Origin: Ligula intestinalis
Taxonomy: Eukaryota > Platyhelminthes > Cestoda > Diphyllobothriidea > Diphyllobothriidae
DNA: 64,000 bases
Assembly: GCA_036362985.1 (NCBI GenBank)
Contig: JAYGXS010000002.1
Location: 86,915,350 to 86,979,349, forward strand
Direction of reading: 5' to 3'
Part shown: piece after piece, positions 50,101 to 55,436 of the stretch
Layout of the letters: the number at the start of each line of letters is the position of its first letter
Position numbering within the stretch: position 1 is the first letter of the stretch
Translations under genes and position numbers: made by a program
The notes under the pieces: generated by a model
What the model saw: the letters and a program-made list of their open reading frames with translations, nothing else
What the model was told of the DNA's origin: nothing
Database searches by the model: none

Positions 50101-53100
50101 GGATGATAAACATGTTCACTTTCAAATGCGTAGGTGAAGGGGAACCTACGTTTCTGAAAGACCCCTTTGTACGCTTCCTTTCTGTTACTGCCATACATAT
50201 AACATTGAAAAAATGTTTTAAACCTCTCCATAATGCAACTGGAGTGATTAAGCATGCGAAAGTAGTCAAAACTTTTAGGGAGATTTCCTACGTTTCGTAG
50301 ACGTCTCTTTGGAAATCGCTTGTATCCAAACCTCCTATACAGGAAGCGCCGAGATATCGACCACAATTTTCGCAAAAGGAATGCCATCGACTGCTTTAAG
50401 CGCATGCCTTGGAAACCAAGCCCCCGAGTCAACTTTCAAGTGACAACATAATGCCATGTTTTAACTGCTGGGCTGTGGTCAGTAATGGGCACATGTGTAG
50501 TACCTGACGAACCCTAGGCCTGGGAAATTGCCAATTAAATCATAGAGGCCTGTGCGTGCGTGCGTGCGTGCGTGCACAGACCGCGGTGCATATAATAACG
50601 GCACCATCTCTGGGACTTGCCGGTGCCATCGCAGGTCAGACCACGAAGTAAACGTTAATTGGGTAGGCAACCCACTGCCACCAGATGGCCGCTGTCTGTC
50701 CCTCAGAGAGGGAGAGAGGCGCAGAATGGGTGCAGCGGCCTGTAACAAGGTCAACAGTTGGGCGCGATGGCCGGACGAAGGGGCTGAAGGGGAGAGGGGA
50801 GATGAGAGAAGGAGGGCGAGGGGGGGGAGGTACATCAGGGATGGAAATAGGGGCAGTTGGTACGAGGACTGCGGCAAGCAAGCAGTCTAGAACCCGAAAT
50901 GTCGACTGGACCGGGAGCACGGGGCGGCGGCATAAGGAACAGGTGGGCGCAGCTGCCGCCTGCAATTCTCAACCACCTGCTTCGATCAGCAATGAGATGC
51001 GAATAACGCTTACACGAGAACCGCAAGAGTAAGAAGAAGGTGGCATTAGCTTGCTTGCGTTATGCATTGCACACATACCAGCAGGCAGCAGAACATGTGG
51101 CACAAGTAAAGTTGTTTAAATCTTGCTGGCGGAAACAGGTAATCAATTTACGCGCAATCAGAGTCTGGAGCTGTAAGCAAGTCTCAGGAAGTAATCGAGA
51201 AGATGGGATAAGAACTTTATTCGTCTGACGTTTCGGATTCCTTCGCGAACCCAGCATCACAGTCGTAGTGGCGTGCCCAAATGATCTCAGGTAGGTGAGA
51301 AAAACCGGACCACGTCTTATTTATGGGATTAACTGACTGAATCATATTTTTACCCGGTCATTACCCGTGACCCAAGGCGTAGTTATAAGAACGATAGAAG
51401 GAACAGTTAAGGAAGCCGGAAAGAACATGATGTCCCACAAAATAGAGTGTACGCAGAGTGCTACAGTTTCGCCTTACAACAGAGCCCAAATAAGCTTCAT
51501 TAAGCATTCCTTATAAACCACACCATAGTAACCAAAAACCAGGTTTATGTGCTAGGGGATCAGTGGTAATAGGAGTTATACGGGTAGGGCATATCAGGGG
51601 GAAGGTAAATAAAAAGCAAACTAATATATTGTTCGGGGGTTTTGGCAGATTTACTTTATTCAGTTAACCCCATTGTGCAAAGTTCGCGGCCTCGGTGGGA
51701 CTCGAACCCACACAGCAGGGAAGGCTTTTGCGCAGCCAAAGCTCTACCGATTGAGCTAGGAGGCTGCGCAAAAGCCTTCCCTGCTGTGCGGGTTCGACTA
51801 CCGCTGAGGCCACGAGTTTTTCACAATGGGGTCAAATGAAAACTTTTATAACTAAAGTTAAGTTAAAGTAAACTGACTAAATTAAAAAGTAAACTTAATA
51901 AAAACTAACGTAAAAAAACTAATAAAAATGAATAATAAACTGGAAGCCAAAAAAAATAAACAAGCCAAACTAAAACTGAACTAACTTAAATTAAAATAAA
52001 GTAAATAAATTTACTAAACTGAAGTAAATGAAATAAAACTAAATAATAAACTAATAGCTAAACTAAACTAAATAATAAACTTATGTTCGTAAACGTATGT
52101 TCGCCAATTTATCTTCTGAAATTTTCAATGGGAATTTTCGCAAAGTTAAAACTTCAAATAAATAAGAAGTTTGTTATGTTTAATAAAATACGGTGGTGTT
52201 TATGAGGAATCCTTACCTAAAGTTCATTGCGCTTTTACATTTAATGCCTACTAATATGGCTTTTGATTCTACGTCTGCCGAAGCCCACAACAGGATAATA
52301 ATAGAAGTACCTTCAAGGCACCTTAACTACGCATTGTTTGGCAAGGTGTAACTTGTGCTAATTCTGACGGAATCAGTAGTAATTTGGGCGGTAAATAAGT
52401 AATTGATTCGCCGAACAATTTTCTAGCTAACTTCAGCACTCGATGCAAGATGTTCTCACTAGTTCACATACGTTCAAACGGGACTTTGCAAATTTACCAT
52501 CGGTCCTCGAACAGGACTTGCGCATGGGATGGCTTCTTTGGTGAGGATGCTTTGAGTAGTCCCCTAACCAGGATATGGGAACAAGAACCACCCAAAATAC
52601 AAGTTTCGTTGTGCACCAGGTCCCGAGGAAACGAAGAGTAAGTTTAACGGTAAGATCAGTGTTAACGTTAAGGTAAGTTCGGGATACGTTTAAGGTTAAG
52701 AGCTGGACCACTGTTTAGTGTTATGTTAGGGAGCATGTTAGAGGGTTACATCGATCCTTCCTGCAAGTATTTGCTTAGCCAACTTTTGCATGTGGACAGG
52801 ACGTTTCTTTTCCCATGTTCCATTTAGGGGCCATATAAGCTATCCTTACCAGTTATTTTGCCGTTAATGTGATGCCCACCGAATATTTCTGCATTATTCA
52901 ATGCCGTTTCATTCAACACTCAAAACAGAAATGTCGTCAGCATTCTTCCTACGTTGCCAACAAACCAGCAAACCTAGATCTTAAGATCCGTCCTTTATTT
53001 TAAACGAAATCGTGGATCTTCTAATGCTTAATAATTCCTCTTCCTTCTCAGAGGTCATGTGTTTGCGCTAGTTCTTAATTTCCTCCAAAATGCCGGTTTA

Positions 53101-53647
53101 ACCTTCTTTCAAATCTCAGTTTTAGCCTTATACCACAATTAAGCATGGTGGTTTATGATTTCGCGGCCTTCTGTTCTTAATTTGCTGGAATTAGCTCCCA
53201 AGGTCAACAGACGGCGTTTCGAAGTAGATGAGTTGTTTTTTTTTTCAGTTGACAATAGCCGGACGGGACCTCAAAGCCTATGGCCATTTAAGGGATTCCC
53301 AATTTCCTTAGCAGTACAATTTTTAAATATAAATTTAATACGCTTGCGGACTTTTCAGGGAACACTAGAAGACAACAGACTCAACTAACCTGTACATAGG
53401 CGATAACCGTGTCAGGCGAAGGCGTTTCCTCAATGTAGGCCACAAGCTCTTGTTGCTGCTGTGAGGGGGTCATTGGGTTAATGTGAGACTGCCAACCCCT
53501 GGAGTCGCTGAACAGGAGATCCTGGCCATTTTGAGCGATAAGAATCTCAAGTTTGGGGGGCTCATCATTCACATCGGTTACTTCAATATGCACCAGAGCT
53601 GTGCTAGTGAGTCGATAGGGCTCCGGGGCGCCATCCAGGGCAATCAC
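14313..53647 (-). CDS. Protocadherin, C-terminal part (six exons)
   Basis: A calcium-dependent cell-adhesion receptor of the protocadherin family at the cell surface. Exons in transcript order: 53390-53647, 41461-43151, 37461-38008, 31823-31899, 17441-17864, 14313-14935. All introns are GT-AG with phases 0, 2, 1, 0, 1, and the joined CDS is 3621 nt (1206 residues, partial). Residues 1-31 end one cadherin repeat; four repeats follow (32-207, 208-331, 332-579, 580-686), with calcium-binding linkers DVNDEPP, DINDNPP, DVNDWAP and DVNDNAP, then a membrane-proximal stretch, a transmembrane helix at 742-767 and a 439-residue tail ending ASFV. Protocadherins usually have six or seven repeats, so one to three more are expected upstream. 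No catenin-binding classical cadherin tail is seen. The introns are heavily loaded with transposons. Confidence 0.95.
15479..15690. repeat. Dispersed repeat R3, copy 2
   Basis: Diverged copy of 490-690, same orientation. Its minus-strand reading (SVTPRCRFFNELLSDH) parallels that of the first copy (SVTLECRLCDELFSDH), so a coding ancestor is possible. Confidence 0.55.
16490..16570. repeat. Telomere-like degenerate repeat
   Basis: Units such as GTTAAGATTAAAGTTAGGATT follow an end-like CTTCCAGGAAGG. Same dispersed family as 24900-25085; each lies next to a copy of repeat R2. Confidence 0.5.
16585..16875 (+). repeat. Dispersed repeat R2, copy 1
   Basis: About 290 bp matches 24573-24862 in the same orientation: GTTGGGAATGCCGCTATTC, ATCTGTTCAATTCTG, CCCTTAAATGCA-TCAGCCTT, ACGCTA, CTGTCTTTC and CACCGTTCGTGCT/CAGCGTTCGTGCT occur in order. 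No coding content or clear ends. Confidence 0.8.
17441..17864 (-). CDS. Protocadherin exon 5: cytoplasmic tail
   Basis: Acceptor CTCTCTAG sits directly before GGG ATC; the frame has a TAG immediately upstream, so the exon cannot start earlier. The 141 codons plus one base encode GIDTLPDTLMPAGIQHIPRR, a Pro-rich PLSRPMRPVGNVPPGYTAGG stretch and two Gly runs (SGGGSCGGGQQ, LSGGGGPDG). There is no folded domain; the composition suggests a flexible signalling tail. Phase 0 in and phase 1 out. Several long frames on the opposite strand here are GC-driven shadows. Confidence 0.9.
18111..18878 (+). mobile_element. Penelope-like element remnant with inverted flanks (group D)
   Basis: Arms 18111-18158 and 18832-18878 are inverted copies (GCTCATCGGAATAAATTTGG against CCAAATTTATTCCGGTGAGC, and AATTATAAAT-like extensions). 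Between them the plus strand encodes an endonuclease remnant. Just inside the left arm the minus strand carries GTACGAAACG, the 3' half of a hammerhead-like motif. The RT is missing. Confidence 0.8.
18198..18763 (+). pseudogene. PLE GIY-YIG endonuclease (group D)
   Basis: The reading SAVVYKIRCNDGDCNYVGET, GHALQTRLQEHKMDARR gives the GIY-equivalent VVYKI, the Cys pair, YVGETG and the Arg helix. After a frameshift near 18375 it resumes with FDIQGTTIIGRGASKAERLT, LEAWYSDANSVNRHLDLP and AAYKVLR, the C-terminal block of PLE endonucleases. It is unusually well conserved apart from the shift. The tail to 18763 is charged and low in complexity. Confidence 0.88.
21457..22016 (-). mobile_element. MITE, family M, copy 3 (inverted)
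   Basis: Begins GGCAAAGGTAGTTTAAGCAC and ends GCACTACGTAAGTAACTGTTGCCC, matching the inverted termini of copy 1. Its inside matches the reverse complement of 13600-14060 (ACCCCTAGTCCCAGCAT, AAGTTGAAGTAGACGACCTC, AGTATATTCCACTGCC-like). The central hairpin is degraded. Confidence 0.8.
22848..22950 (-). repeat. tRNA-derived SINE, family S1, fragment
   Basis: Minus-strand order: T-arm-like AACCCGGGTTTGAAA, then CTGGCTGACTGGTGGCGACG-type linker and GGAAATGACCATCTC. This matches the head/body joint of the S1 SINE at 23286-23568 at reduced identity. Confidence 0.6.
23286..23568 (-). repeat. tRNA-derived SINE, family S1, full copy
   Basis: On the minus strand a tRNA-like head (GTGCCGAGGTAGGGTGGTAA box A, GGTCCCGGGTTCGAATCTCG box B) is followed by a shared body (TGACTGGCTGATGACGGCTA, AAATGGCCATTTCGGTCTCC, TTGTCTTTGTCGGATCCACT) and a 3' part (CGCTAAGCGACAAGCCTGAT, GCACCTTTGTTCCAT) ending in TATATA. 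This is SINE architecture with an internal pol III promoter. Confidence 0.85.
23594..23764 (-). repeat. tRNA-derived SINE, family S1, headless copy
   Basis: Near-identical to the body and 3' part of the copy at 23286 (ATGGAACAAAGGTGCTCATC, TGATGGAGTGGATCCGACAA). It stops at TTGTTAGCC, where an oppositely oriented copy begins, forming a snapback. Confidence 0.88.
23764..23917 (+). repeat. tRNA-derived SINE, family S1, inverted copy
   Basis: Head CCGAGGTAGAGTGGTAAACC with box B GGTTCGAATCTCGGG, then body GACTGGCTGATGACGGCTAA, AAATGGCCATTCCGGTCTCC and TTTGTCGGATCCACTCCAT, ending in a TATATA run. About 50 bp of its end pairs with 23716-23766 of the preceding copy. Confidence 0.88.
24568..24862 (+). 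repeat. Dispersed repeat R2, copy 2
   Basis: Partner of 16585-16875, roughly three quarters identical by eye over its length, followed within 40 bp by a telomere-like tract. An apparent 74-codon plus-strand frame just upstream is not convincing. Confidence 0.8.
24900..25085. repeat. Telomere-like degenerate repeat tract
   Basis: Run of TTAGGG-related units with indels and substitutions (GTTAGGTTTAGGGCTAGGATT, GTTAGGGTTAGTGTTAGGATT). It is interstitial and degenerate, so not a real telomere. Confidence 0.75.
26876..26888. repeat. Target-site duplication, left copy
   Basis: GAATTAGCTAACG, identical to 28645-28657, brackets the PLE insertion. Confidence 0.88.
26966..27006 (-). ncRNA. Hammerhead-ribozyme-like motif, left end of PLE E
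   Basis: On the minus strand CTGACGA, one unpaired T, GACT, a loop, AGCC, then GAAA and GCTCAG with an AATAAA-like run after it. The layout matches the CTGANGA / stem II / GAAA core of hammerhead ribozymes known in PLE terminal repeats. One mismatch (A-C) exists in stem II. Activity is not shown. Confidence 0.6.
27114..28080 (-). pseudogene. PLE reverse transcriptase C-terminus and GIY-YIG endonuclease (group E)
   Basis: Upstream of 27983 the minus strand reads LLNGIFPDIQFTKEEESAGQ and LPILDVLVTR, a PLE RT thumb motif, then shifts frame near 27935 and continues NSTTIYRKAANTSQVLSFHG and NHPLTHKRGCIRALFQR. The endonuclease follows: GVIYQVPCRDCSCHYTGQIG, RRLSSRIKEHK, HTLEEGHEFDF and EAWMSDPNSINRHVDMPP. 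It is open from 27983 to the stop at 27114. The RT catalytic core (fingers and palm) is absent, so this is a 5'-truncated copy; apart from the frameshift it is well preserved, suggesting fairly recent insertion. Confidence 0.92.
28097..28452 (+). pseudogene. PLE endonuclease, inverted partial copy (group E)
   Basis: Starts at GQIGRRLSSRIKEHK of the same domain, then is frame-broken (a CATAAGCC where the minus copy has the QSQ codons) and resumes as MARAANRTGRELLEAWMSNP, NSINRHMDIPP, CYFAIRARNQKPGPSSSTSP to a TGA at 28452. It is over 90% identical by eye to the minus copy, but with its own substitutions, so the two were not made from each other at the moment of insertion or have since diverged. 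Confidence 0.9.
28562..28602 (+). ncRNA. Hammerhead-ribozyme-like motif, right end of PLE E
   Basis: CTGACGA (28564-28570), one T, stem II GGCT/AGCC closing a 10-nt loop, GAAA at 28591-28594, then GCTCAG and AATAAA. All stem II pairs are canonical. This is the best-formed copy with 26966. Confidence 0.65.
28645..28657. repeat. Target-site duplication, right copy
   Basis: GAATTAGCTAACG, identical to 26876-26888. Confidence 0.88.
29895..30130. repeat. Possible telomere-like repeat element, weak
   Basis: GGAATAGGAATGCC-type end and CTAATCCTAACAGTCGTAGCC with TTAACACTTATCC resemble the family at 36915-37240, but units are few. It abuts MITE copy 2. Confidence 0.35.
30132..30710 (+). mobile_element. 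MITE, family M, copy 2
   Basis: Begins GGCCAACCGTAGCTTATGTA and ends GGCCTACATTATCTGCTTTT with inverted ends. It matches copy 1 throughout (ACGCAGTGGAATATACTTTA, TTAGATTAGTATAGTCCGCG, GGGGTATATGAGTGGGCCTA), including a decayed version of the central hairpin. Confidence 0.85.
31823..31899 (-). CDS. Protocadherin exon 4: 77-nt small exon in the cytoplasmic tail
   Basis: Acceptor TTCTTCACCAG and donor GTAAGC bracket 77 nt. Two bases complete the Gly codon split by the preceding exon (phase 1), followed by 25 codons reading TINSEPFTNTLDVHSDGEKK then PLYYD, leaving phase 0 as required by the next exon. Without it exons 3 and 5 are out of phase (1 against 0), which is why I looked for it. It adds an acidic, Tyr-containing tail segment (LYYD). 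It is too short to appear as a standalone frame. Confidence 0.88.
32000..32192 (-). mobile_element. MITE, family M, copy 4 (truncated)
   Basis: Matches one terminal third of copy 3: TCTACAGACATAAATCAACA, AAGTATATTCCACTGCC, CTGGGACTAGGGGTATATGA and GCACTACTTAAACTACTGCT. The other end is missing. Confidence 0.75.
32338..32930 (+). pseudogene. PLE remnant (group B) with endonuclease piece and tail
   Basis: The plus strand at 32340-32430 reads CIYSFTCSCGADYIGCMSQR then LSKR and a stop: the GIY strand, a Cys-x-Cys knuckle, DYIG and the Arg helix. This is the better version of the piece at 11757-12008. The downstream 32740-32930 stretch repeats tail blocks (CCATATAATTG, GATGAGAATTTATCGAAAGC, GGGAATTTTCGCCA) seen near 11405, 12180 and 52085. 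Confidence 0.75.
33430..34200. other. GC-rich low-complexity island 1
   Basis: Long C and G runs (for example a run of about a dozen C near 33940) and GGCGGAGG-type patches stand out from the AT-rich surroundings. Frames open on both strands here (33431-33956, 33637-33870, 33890-34153) because stop codons are rare in such DNA; none shows a domain. Confidence 0.6.
34655..34693 (-). ncRNA. Degenerate hammerhead-like motif
   Basis: Minus strand CTGATGA, T, GG...CC and TAAAACGTCGAC: the GAAA core is changed to TAAA. Probably the remnant of a PLE end. Confidence 0.35.
35080..35290. repeat. Dispersed repeat R4, copy 2
   Basis: Diverged partner of 6830-7040, same orientation (CTGTACAGAATAAAC, CTTCTCCTAAGGAACC, GGGCCTAAAGATCGCAG). 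Confidence 0.45.
35400..35700. other. GC-rich and simple-repeat island 2
   Basis: A GA-rich tract (GAGAGAGAGAAAGAGGGG) and alternating GC/CA (ACGCGCGCACGCGCACACAT, partly) lie in otherwise unassigned intron sequence. Confidence 0.5.
36160..36202 (+). ncRNA. Hammerhead-ribozyme-like motif
   Basis: CTGATGA (36163-36169), one T, stem II GGA/TCC, then GAAAA and GTTAGG. Same geometry as at the ends of PLE E, with a different but complementary stem. No PLE coding sequence is recognised next to it. Confidence 0.5.
36915..37240. repeat. Telomere-like degenerate repeat element
   Basis: GGACATGGGAATAGGGATGC start, GATTCCCGTGCATTAACCC inner end, then about 150 bp of TAACCC-like units (CCCTAACATAAA, CTTAACCCTAGTCCTACCC) and a shared terminal block ATCTAATTTCCCGG. 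The closest partner is 48600-48835. Confidence 0.75.
37461..38008 (-). CDS. Protocadherin exon 3: end of last cadherin repeat, transmembrane helix, start of tail
   Basis: Acceptor CTTAAACAG; one base completes the Arg codon of LTR. The exon encodes the end of the last repeat (PIRGPVNHRLVIEACDHG, CTSSPGIRITVSDD), a Pro-rich membrane-proximal stretch, a transmembrane helix IEVIAACLVVVFGVLLFAAV plus VLVCLL at 37657-37734, a stop-transfer KRR, and a basic, Gln-rich start of the tail. Donor AAAG/GTTAGT leaves phase 1. Two Cys in the last repeat (ACDHGAIPRC) could form a disulfide, as in several protocadherin membrane-proximal repeats. Confidence 0.93.
38009..41460 (-). other. Protocadherin intron (3.5 kb)
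   Basis: Donor GTATGC at 41460 and acceptor CAG at 38009-38011, phase 2. The sequence is AT-rich; I recognise no repeat, RNA or exon in it. Confidence 0.8.
41461..43151 (-). CDS. Protocadherin exon 2: main ectodomain exon
   Basis: Acceptor TTCTATTCCAG and donor CAG/GTATGC bracket 1691 nt. It encodes most of four cadherin repeats with the expected calcium motifs: AVDPDLGD, LDRE twice (MSLDRENAP, KLDRESNAY), DINDNPP, DVNDWAP, DVNDNAPE, AIDRDA and AVDRDEGE. These extracellular repeats bind calcium at their linkers and mediate adhesion. Large exons covering several repeats are common in protocadherins. The repeat at residues 332-579 is about 248 residues rather than 105-115 because of two low-complexity insertions (nt 41970-42275, Ser/Thr/Gln-rich; nt 41733-41855, Ala/Ser-rich). 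Beyond the donor the frame stays open for 77 more codons into the intron. Confidence 0.95.
43903..43945 (-). ncRNA. Hammerhead-ribozyme-like motif
   Basis: On the minus strand CTGATGA (43934-43940), one G, stem II GTA/TAC, then GAAA (43911-43914), followed by TATCAGACGAATCAA. The GTCTGA before the core and TCAGAC after it are complementary. No PLE coding region is adjacent. Confidence 0.5.
44142..44183. repeat. (CTT)14 microsatellite
   Basis: Fourteen uninterrupted CTT units, GAA on the strand of the gene's transcript. Confidence 0.97.
45280..45480. repeat. Telomere-like degenerate repeat, weak copy
   Basis: ACGGGAATAGGAGCGTCC start followed by GTTTAGGGCTAAAG, GGGTTAAGGATA and TGTTAGGACTAGG units. 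Few units remain. Confidence 0.5.
46280..46700. other. GC-rich low-complexity island 3
   Basis: GGGGGCGGGGGTGGCGG and a CCCCCCTCCCCCCCCGCC run near 46655 mark a strongly GC-rich patch. Four overlapping frames on both strands (46414-46788) are composition artefacts without domains. Confidence 0.65.
47853..48570 (+). mobile_element. Penelope-like element remnant with inverted flanks (group C)
   Basis: Two pairs of inverted arms surround the coding remnant: 47853-47920 with 48505-48570 (CACCAGGTCGTC..GACGGATG against CATCCGTC..GACAACCTGGTG, partial; GTACGAAACAG against GTTTCGTAC) and 47961-47993 with 48430-48462 (AGTCCATAATCATCACCCGC against GCGGGTGACGATTATGGACT). A third ACATGCGGGTGACAACTATT copy lies at 48392. 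The GGATGA...TACGAAAC core in both outer arms looks like a shortened hammerhead motif. Confidence 0.8.
47999..48341 (+). pseudogene. PLE GIY-YIG endonuclease fragment (group C)
   Basis: Read from about 48000: KEAIYKIPCSGCNAIYCGQT then GQPPHTLKR, the GIY strand, the Cys-x-x-Cys pair and the YCG (YIG) strand. A shift then gives YYLFKVAMYTLKTGHLFAWD, CTHKKGREFLENNSDDSC and ISRHVELDVMYTNLREAWKR to a stop near 48341. Same group as 12520-13025, with at least one frameshift. Confidence 0.83.
48600..48835. repeat. Telomere-like degenerate repeat element
   Basis: CTTAACCCTAGCCCTACCCC and ACTCTAACCCTAACTCCAGC units lead into ATCCTAAATCTAATTTCCTG and a conserved end CCTGTTCCCATGACCTGTTT. Close relative of 36915-37240 and 57416-57675. 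Confidence 0.8.
49180..49320. repeat. Telomere-like degenerate repeat
   Basis: GGTTAGCCCTCAGG, GATAAGGGTTACGTTC, AGGGTAAGGTCAGGAGTTAG and AGAGTTAGGACATGG, the TTAGGG-strand orientation of the family. A run of about 13 G follows at 49345. Confidence 0.55.
50540..51010. other. GC-rich island 4 with (TGCG)n
   Basis: A TGCG tetramer array at 50551-50575 opens a GA/GG-rich patch (GGGGAGAGGGGAGATGAGAG, partly). Frames on both strands (50479-51032) are composition-driven. No domain is seen. Confidence 0.6.
51220..51265 (-). ncRNA. Hammerhead-ribozyme-like motif followed by AATAAA
   Basis: Minus strand: TGTGATGC, T, stem II GGGTT/AATCC (one G-T pair) around GCGAAGG-like loop, CGAAACGTC, then AGACGAATAAAGTTCTT. 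The 5' core differs (TGTGATGC for CTGANGA), but the pairing and the AATAAA placement match the others. Confidence 0.5.
51686..51835. repeat. Inverted dimer of tRNA-derived SINE, family S2
   Basis: On the minus strand GCCTCCTAGCTCAATCGGTA (box A) with GTGGGTTCGAGTCCCAC (box B) forms a tRNA-like head. Half of it is repeated in inverted orientation: CTGCGCAAAAGCCTTCCCTG on the plus strand pairs with CAGGGAAGGCTTTTGCGCAG 60 bp before. The plus-oriented half runs into CACGAGTTTTTCACAATGGG, the S2 tail. Not a functional tRNA gene. Confidence 0.85.
51843..52085. repeat. A-rich degenerate TAAACTAAA array
   Basis: About 240 bp of short variants such as AAACTAAATAATAAACTAAT and TAAACTAAACTAAATAATAA. 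It directly follows the S2 tail and may be an expanded SINE 3' end. Confidence 0.75.
52080..52145. repeat. PLE tail fragment
   Basis: CGTATGTTCGCCAATTTATC, TTCTGAAATTTT and GGGAATTTTCGC match the reverse complement of 11226-11270 and the diverged block at 32878-32925. Confidence 0.5.
52555..52745. repeat. Telomere-like degenerate repeat element, inverted
   Basis: GATATGGGAACAAGAACCAC, CCAAAATACAAG and TTGTGCACCAGG are the reverse complement of the end at 57600-57670; GTTAACG/GTTAGGG-like units follow. Confidence 0.65.
53390..53647 (-). CDS. Protocadherin exon 1 of the visible part
   Basis: Acceptor CTCTCTGATTTCTAG before GTG and donor ACAG/GTTAGT give 258 nt, 86 codons, phase 0 on both sides. 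It reads VIALDGAPEPYRLTSTALVH, IEVTDVNDEPPKLEIL, a Gln-rich SQQQQELVAYIEE and TVIAYVQ, which continues directly into VSDKDENGEDD of the next exon, the expected A(V)xVxDxD cadherin block. It ends one repeat and begins the next. It is not a true N-terminus: no initiator or signal peptide is present. Confidence 0.93.
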
Positions 53648-54154
53648 CTAGAAATCAGAGAGAGAGGCATATTTATTAAGTATTTCCAACATGTACACAG
53701 AGAAAAGCTGCGTTCTCCCTCCAGTCACCGGTTGAAAAAGTCACGTTGACAACCAGCAAGTCGATCGTGCGAATAAGGCATTCCATTCTGATTCGTACTG
53801 CTGAAGGTAATAATAGAAATGGCTGCAGTCCAGCTAGGTATTACCCGACAGAAATAATAATTCAGCTGACGGCAAATGGAGCAAGCTCCTTTTCTTATAC
53901 AACTGCACTAGACAGCAGGTTCAAGAATTCATCACTTCGGTTACTGCTTTTAAGAAATATCTTCTTCTGAAGGTACTGATAGACACATTGACCAGAATTT
54001 ACATTTATGGGCAATCAATTGATAACACTGAATATTGTGAGGTATTTACCGCTCTTTCAAGGGCGAACTGAAGACCGACGTACTTCAACAGCAGAACTAC
54101 CTACGATGACCTTTTAAAGTTTTCTTTAAGCAGATATTTATGCCGGCAAATACA

Positions 54155-54305
54155 AGGAAGACTGAAATGGCCATTTTTGGCTTGTTAGCCGTCATCAGCC
54201 AGTCGTACTCAGATCCAAGTAGTGAACCACCCAAGCCTCGAACTCGCAAGCCTTTGATCAGAGCCCAACGCCCTAACCATCCAGCTACCAGTTAGCCACG
54301 AGCTA
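54155..54305 (-). repeat. tRNA-derived SINE, family S1
   Basis: Minus strand: head GGATGGTTAGGGCGTTGGGC, box B GCGAGTTCGAGGC, then GACTGGCTGATGACGGCTAA and AAATGGCCATTTCAGTCTTC. Body shared with 23286-23917, with a different tRNA-like head. Confidence 0.82.
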
Positions 54306-54377
54306 CTAGCTACTATAGTTGCTATTCCTTTCATCAACCCTGGAAGAGGAAGAAGAAGGAACAATTTCTGGGAAGAA

Positions 54378-54412
54378 GCTGACGTTTCAAAAGCCTTCTC
54401 GCTTCCATCGAC
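54378..54412 (-). ncRNA. Degenerate hammerhead-like motif
   Basis: Minus strand CGATGGAAGC...GCTTTTGAAACGTCAGC: GAAACGTC and a GAAGC/GCTTT pairing are kept, but the 5' core is lost. It sits about 70 bp from the S1 SINE. Confidence 0.35.
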
Positions 54413-55414
54413 CGAGCGTGGTGGCTGTTTTCTGGCAGGTTTCGGTAAGTGAGTCCAACTGCTAGCCTGATACGTGATGCCCGCGTGTCAACCTACTGTA
54501 CCGATCGATTTTTGGTGGCTGTTTGAATTGCTCACGCCCTCGCGGGCGCCTCCATGAGGTGTGTTTAGTCATTTGTGTGCCTCCTGAGCGTATCTACCTT
54601 CGTCGCTCGCGACTGCCGGCTGTCGGCCCTGCGTATCTGCCTCCGCCCCGCCTATTGCTCCTGTCTGAGCAGATGTTAGCCTTGTGCGGAGCGCTTGGAA
54701 GGCGGGATGGAGGTCTATGGCTCTGTTTATTGTGCCGGGGATGATGAAAGGAATATTATATCTGGACCTCGAATATTTGCGCATATTTACTAAATTTGCT
54801 GTCAAGGTGCGAGAAATGAGGCTCCAGGCAAAAGTGAAGCGGAACAAGTGAGCTCCGTTAGCGGACGGTAAACATGCATCAACGAGTTCTATAAGGCACT
54901 AAACTACCTATCAAAAGGTGATCTACTTTAATTATATTTGTGTGACGTTTCTATCGGCAAACGCGAATGAAAATCCTTCTTCGTTAGTCAGATATATCAT
55001 CGGCAAAATATAACTGGAAAGAAACAGAGTATACTTGCGTTTAGAATGCATTAGGAACTCACGCAAAGATGATCACCTTCGCCTATGCAGTTATGTGAAG
55101 GTACCTGCTCCTACTCTATTGCCTTGAAACGCGAGTACAGCAACAAGCTCTTAATCACGTGGCGAGAATTCAGGCCATGGCAGGCGTGAATAGGATATCC
55201 AGTTCGCTCTTATGTCCTGTTCCTATTCGGTCACAACGCGATCCCTGGTCAGAAGGAGGCGAGATTAGAGCACACGCGTCATTGGTTAGGTTGCGCGGGG
55301 GGGGGGGGTAATATGCAACCCTCCAGTTGGGCAGGCATCTATCCGCCTGACTAGTTGACAGATCCACCAAGTCGTCGAGAATTTTTACGATGATTTGCAT
55401 GTTTGCACACACAT

Positions 55415-55436
55415 ATAGATATATATATATATATCG
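55415..55436. repeat. (AT)n microsatellite
   Basis: Short AT dinucleotide run following ATATAG. Confidence 0.9.

Larger units (their letters stand above)
43152..53389 (-). other. Protocadherin intron (10.2 kb)
   Basis: Donor GTTAGT at 53389 and acceptor CAG at 43152-43154, phase 0. Contents are listed separately: a group C PLE, telomere-like elements, a SINE dimer, GC islands and simple repeats. 43200-43900, 45480-46270, 46990-47850 and 52750-53389 show nothing I can name. Confidence 0.8.

Noticed and set aside
50552..51032. Arg/Gly-rich frames of 109-132 codons on both strands
   Set aside because: Composition artefact over a GA/GC-rich patch and a TGCG microsatellite.
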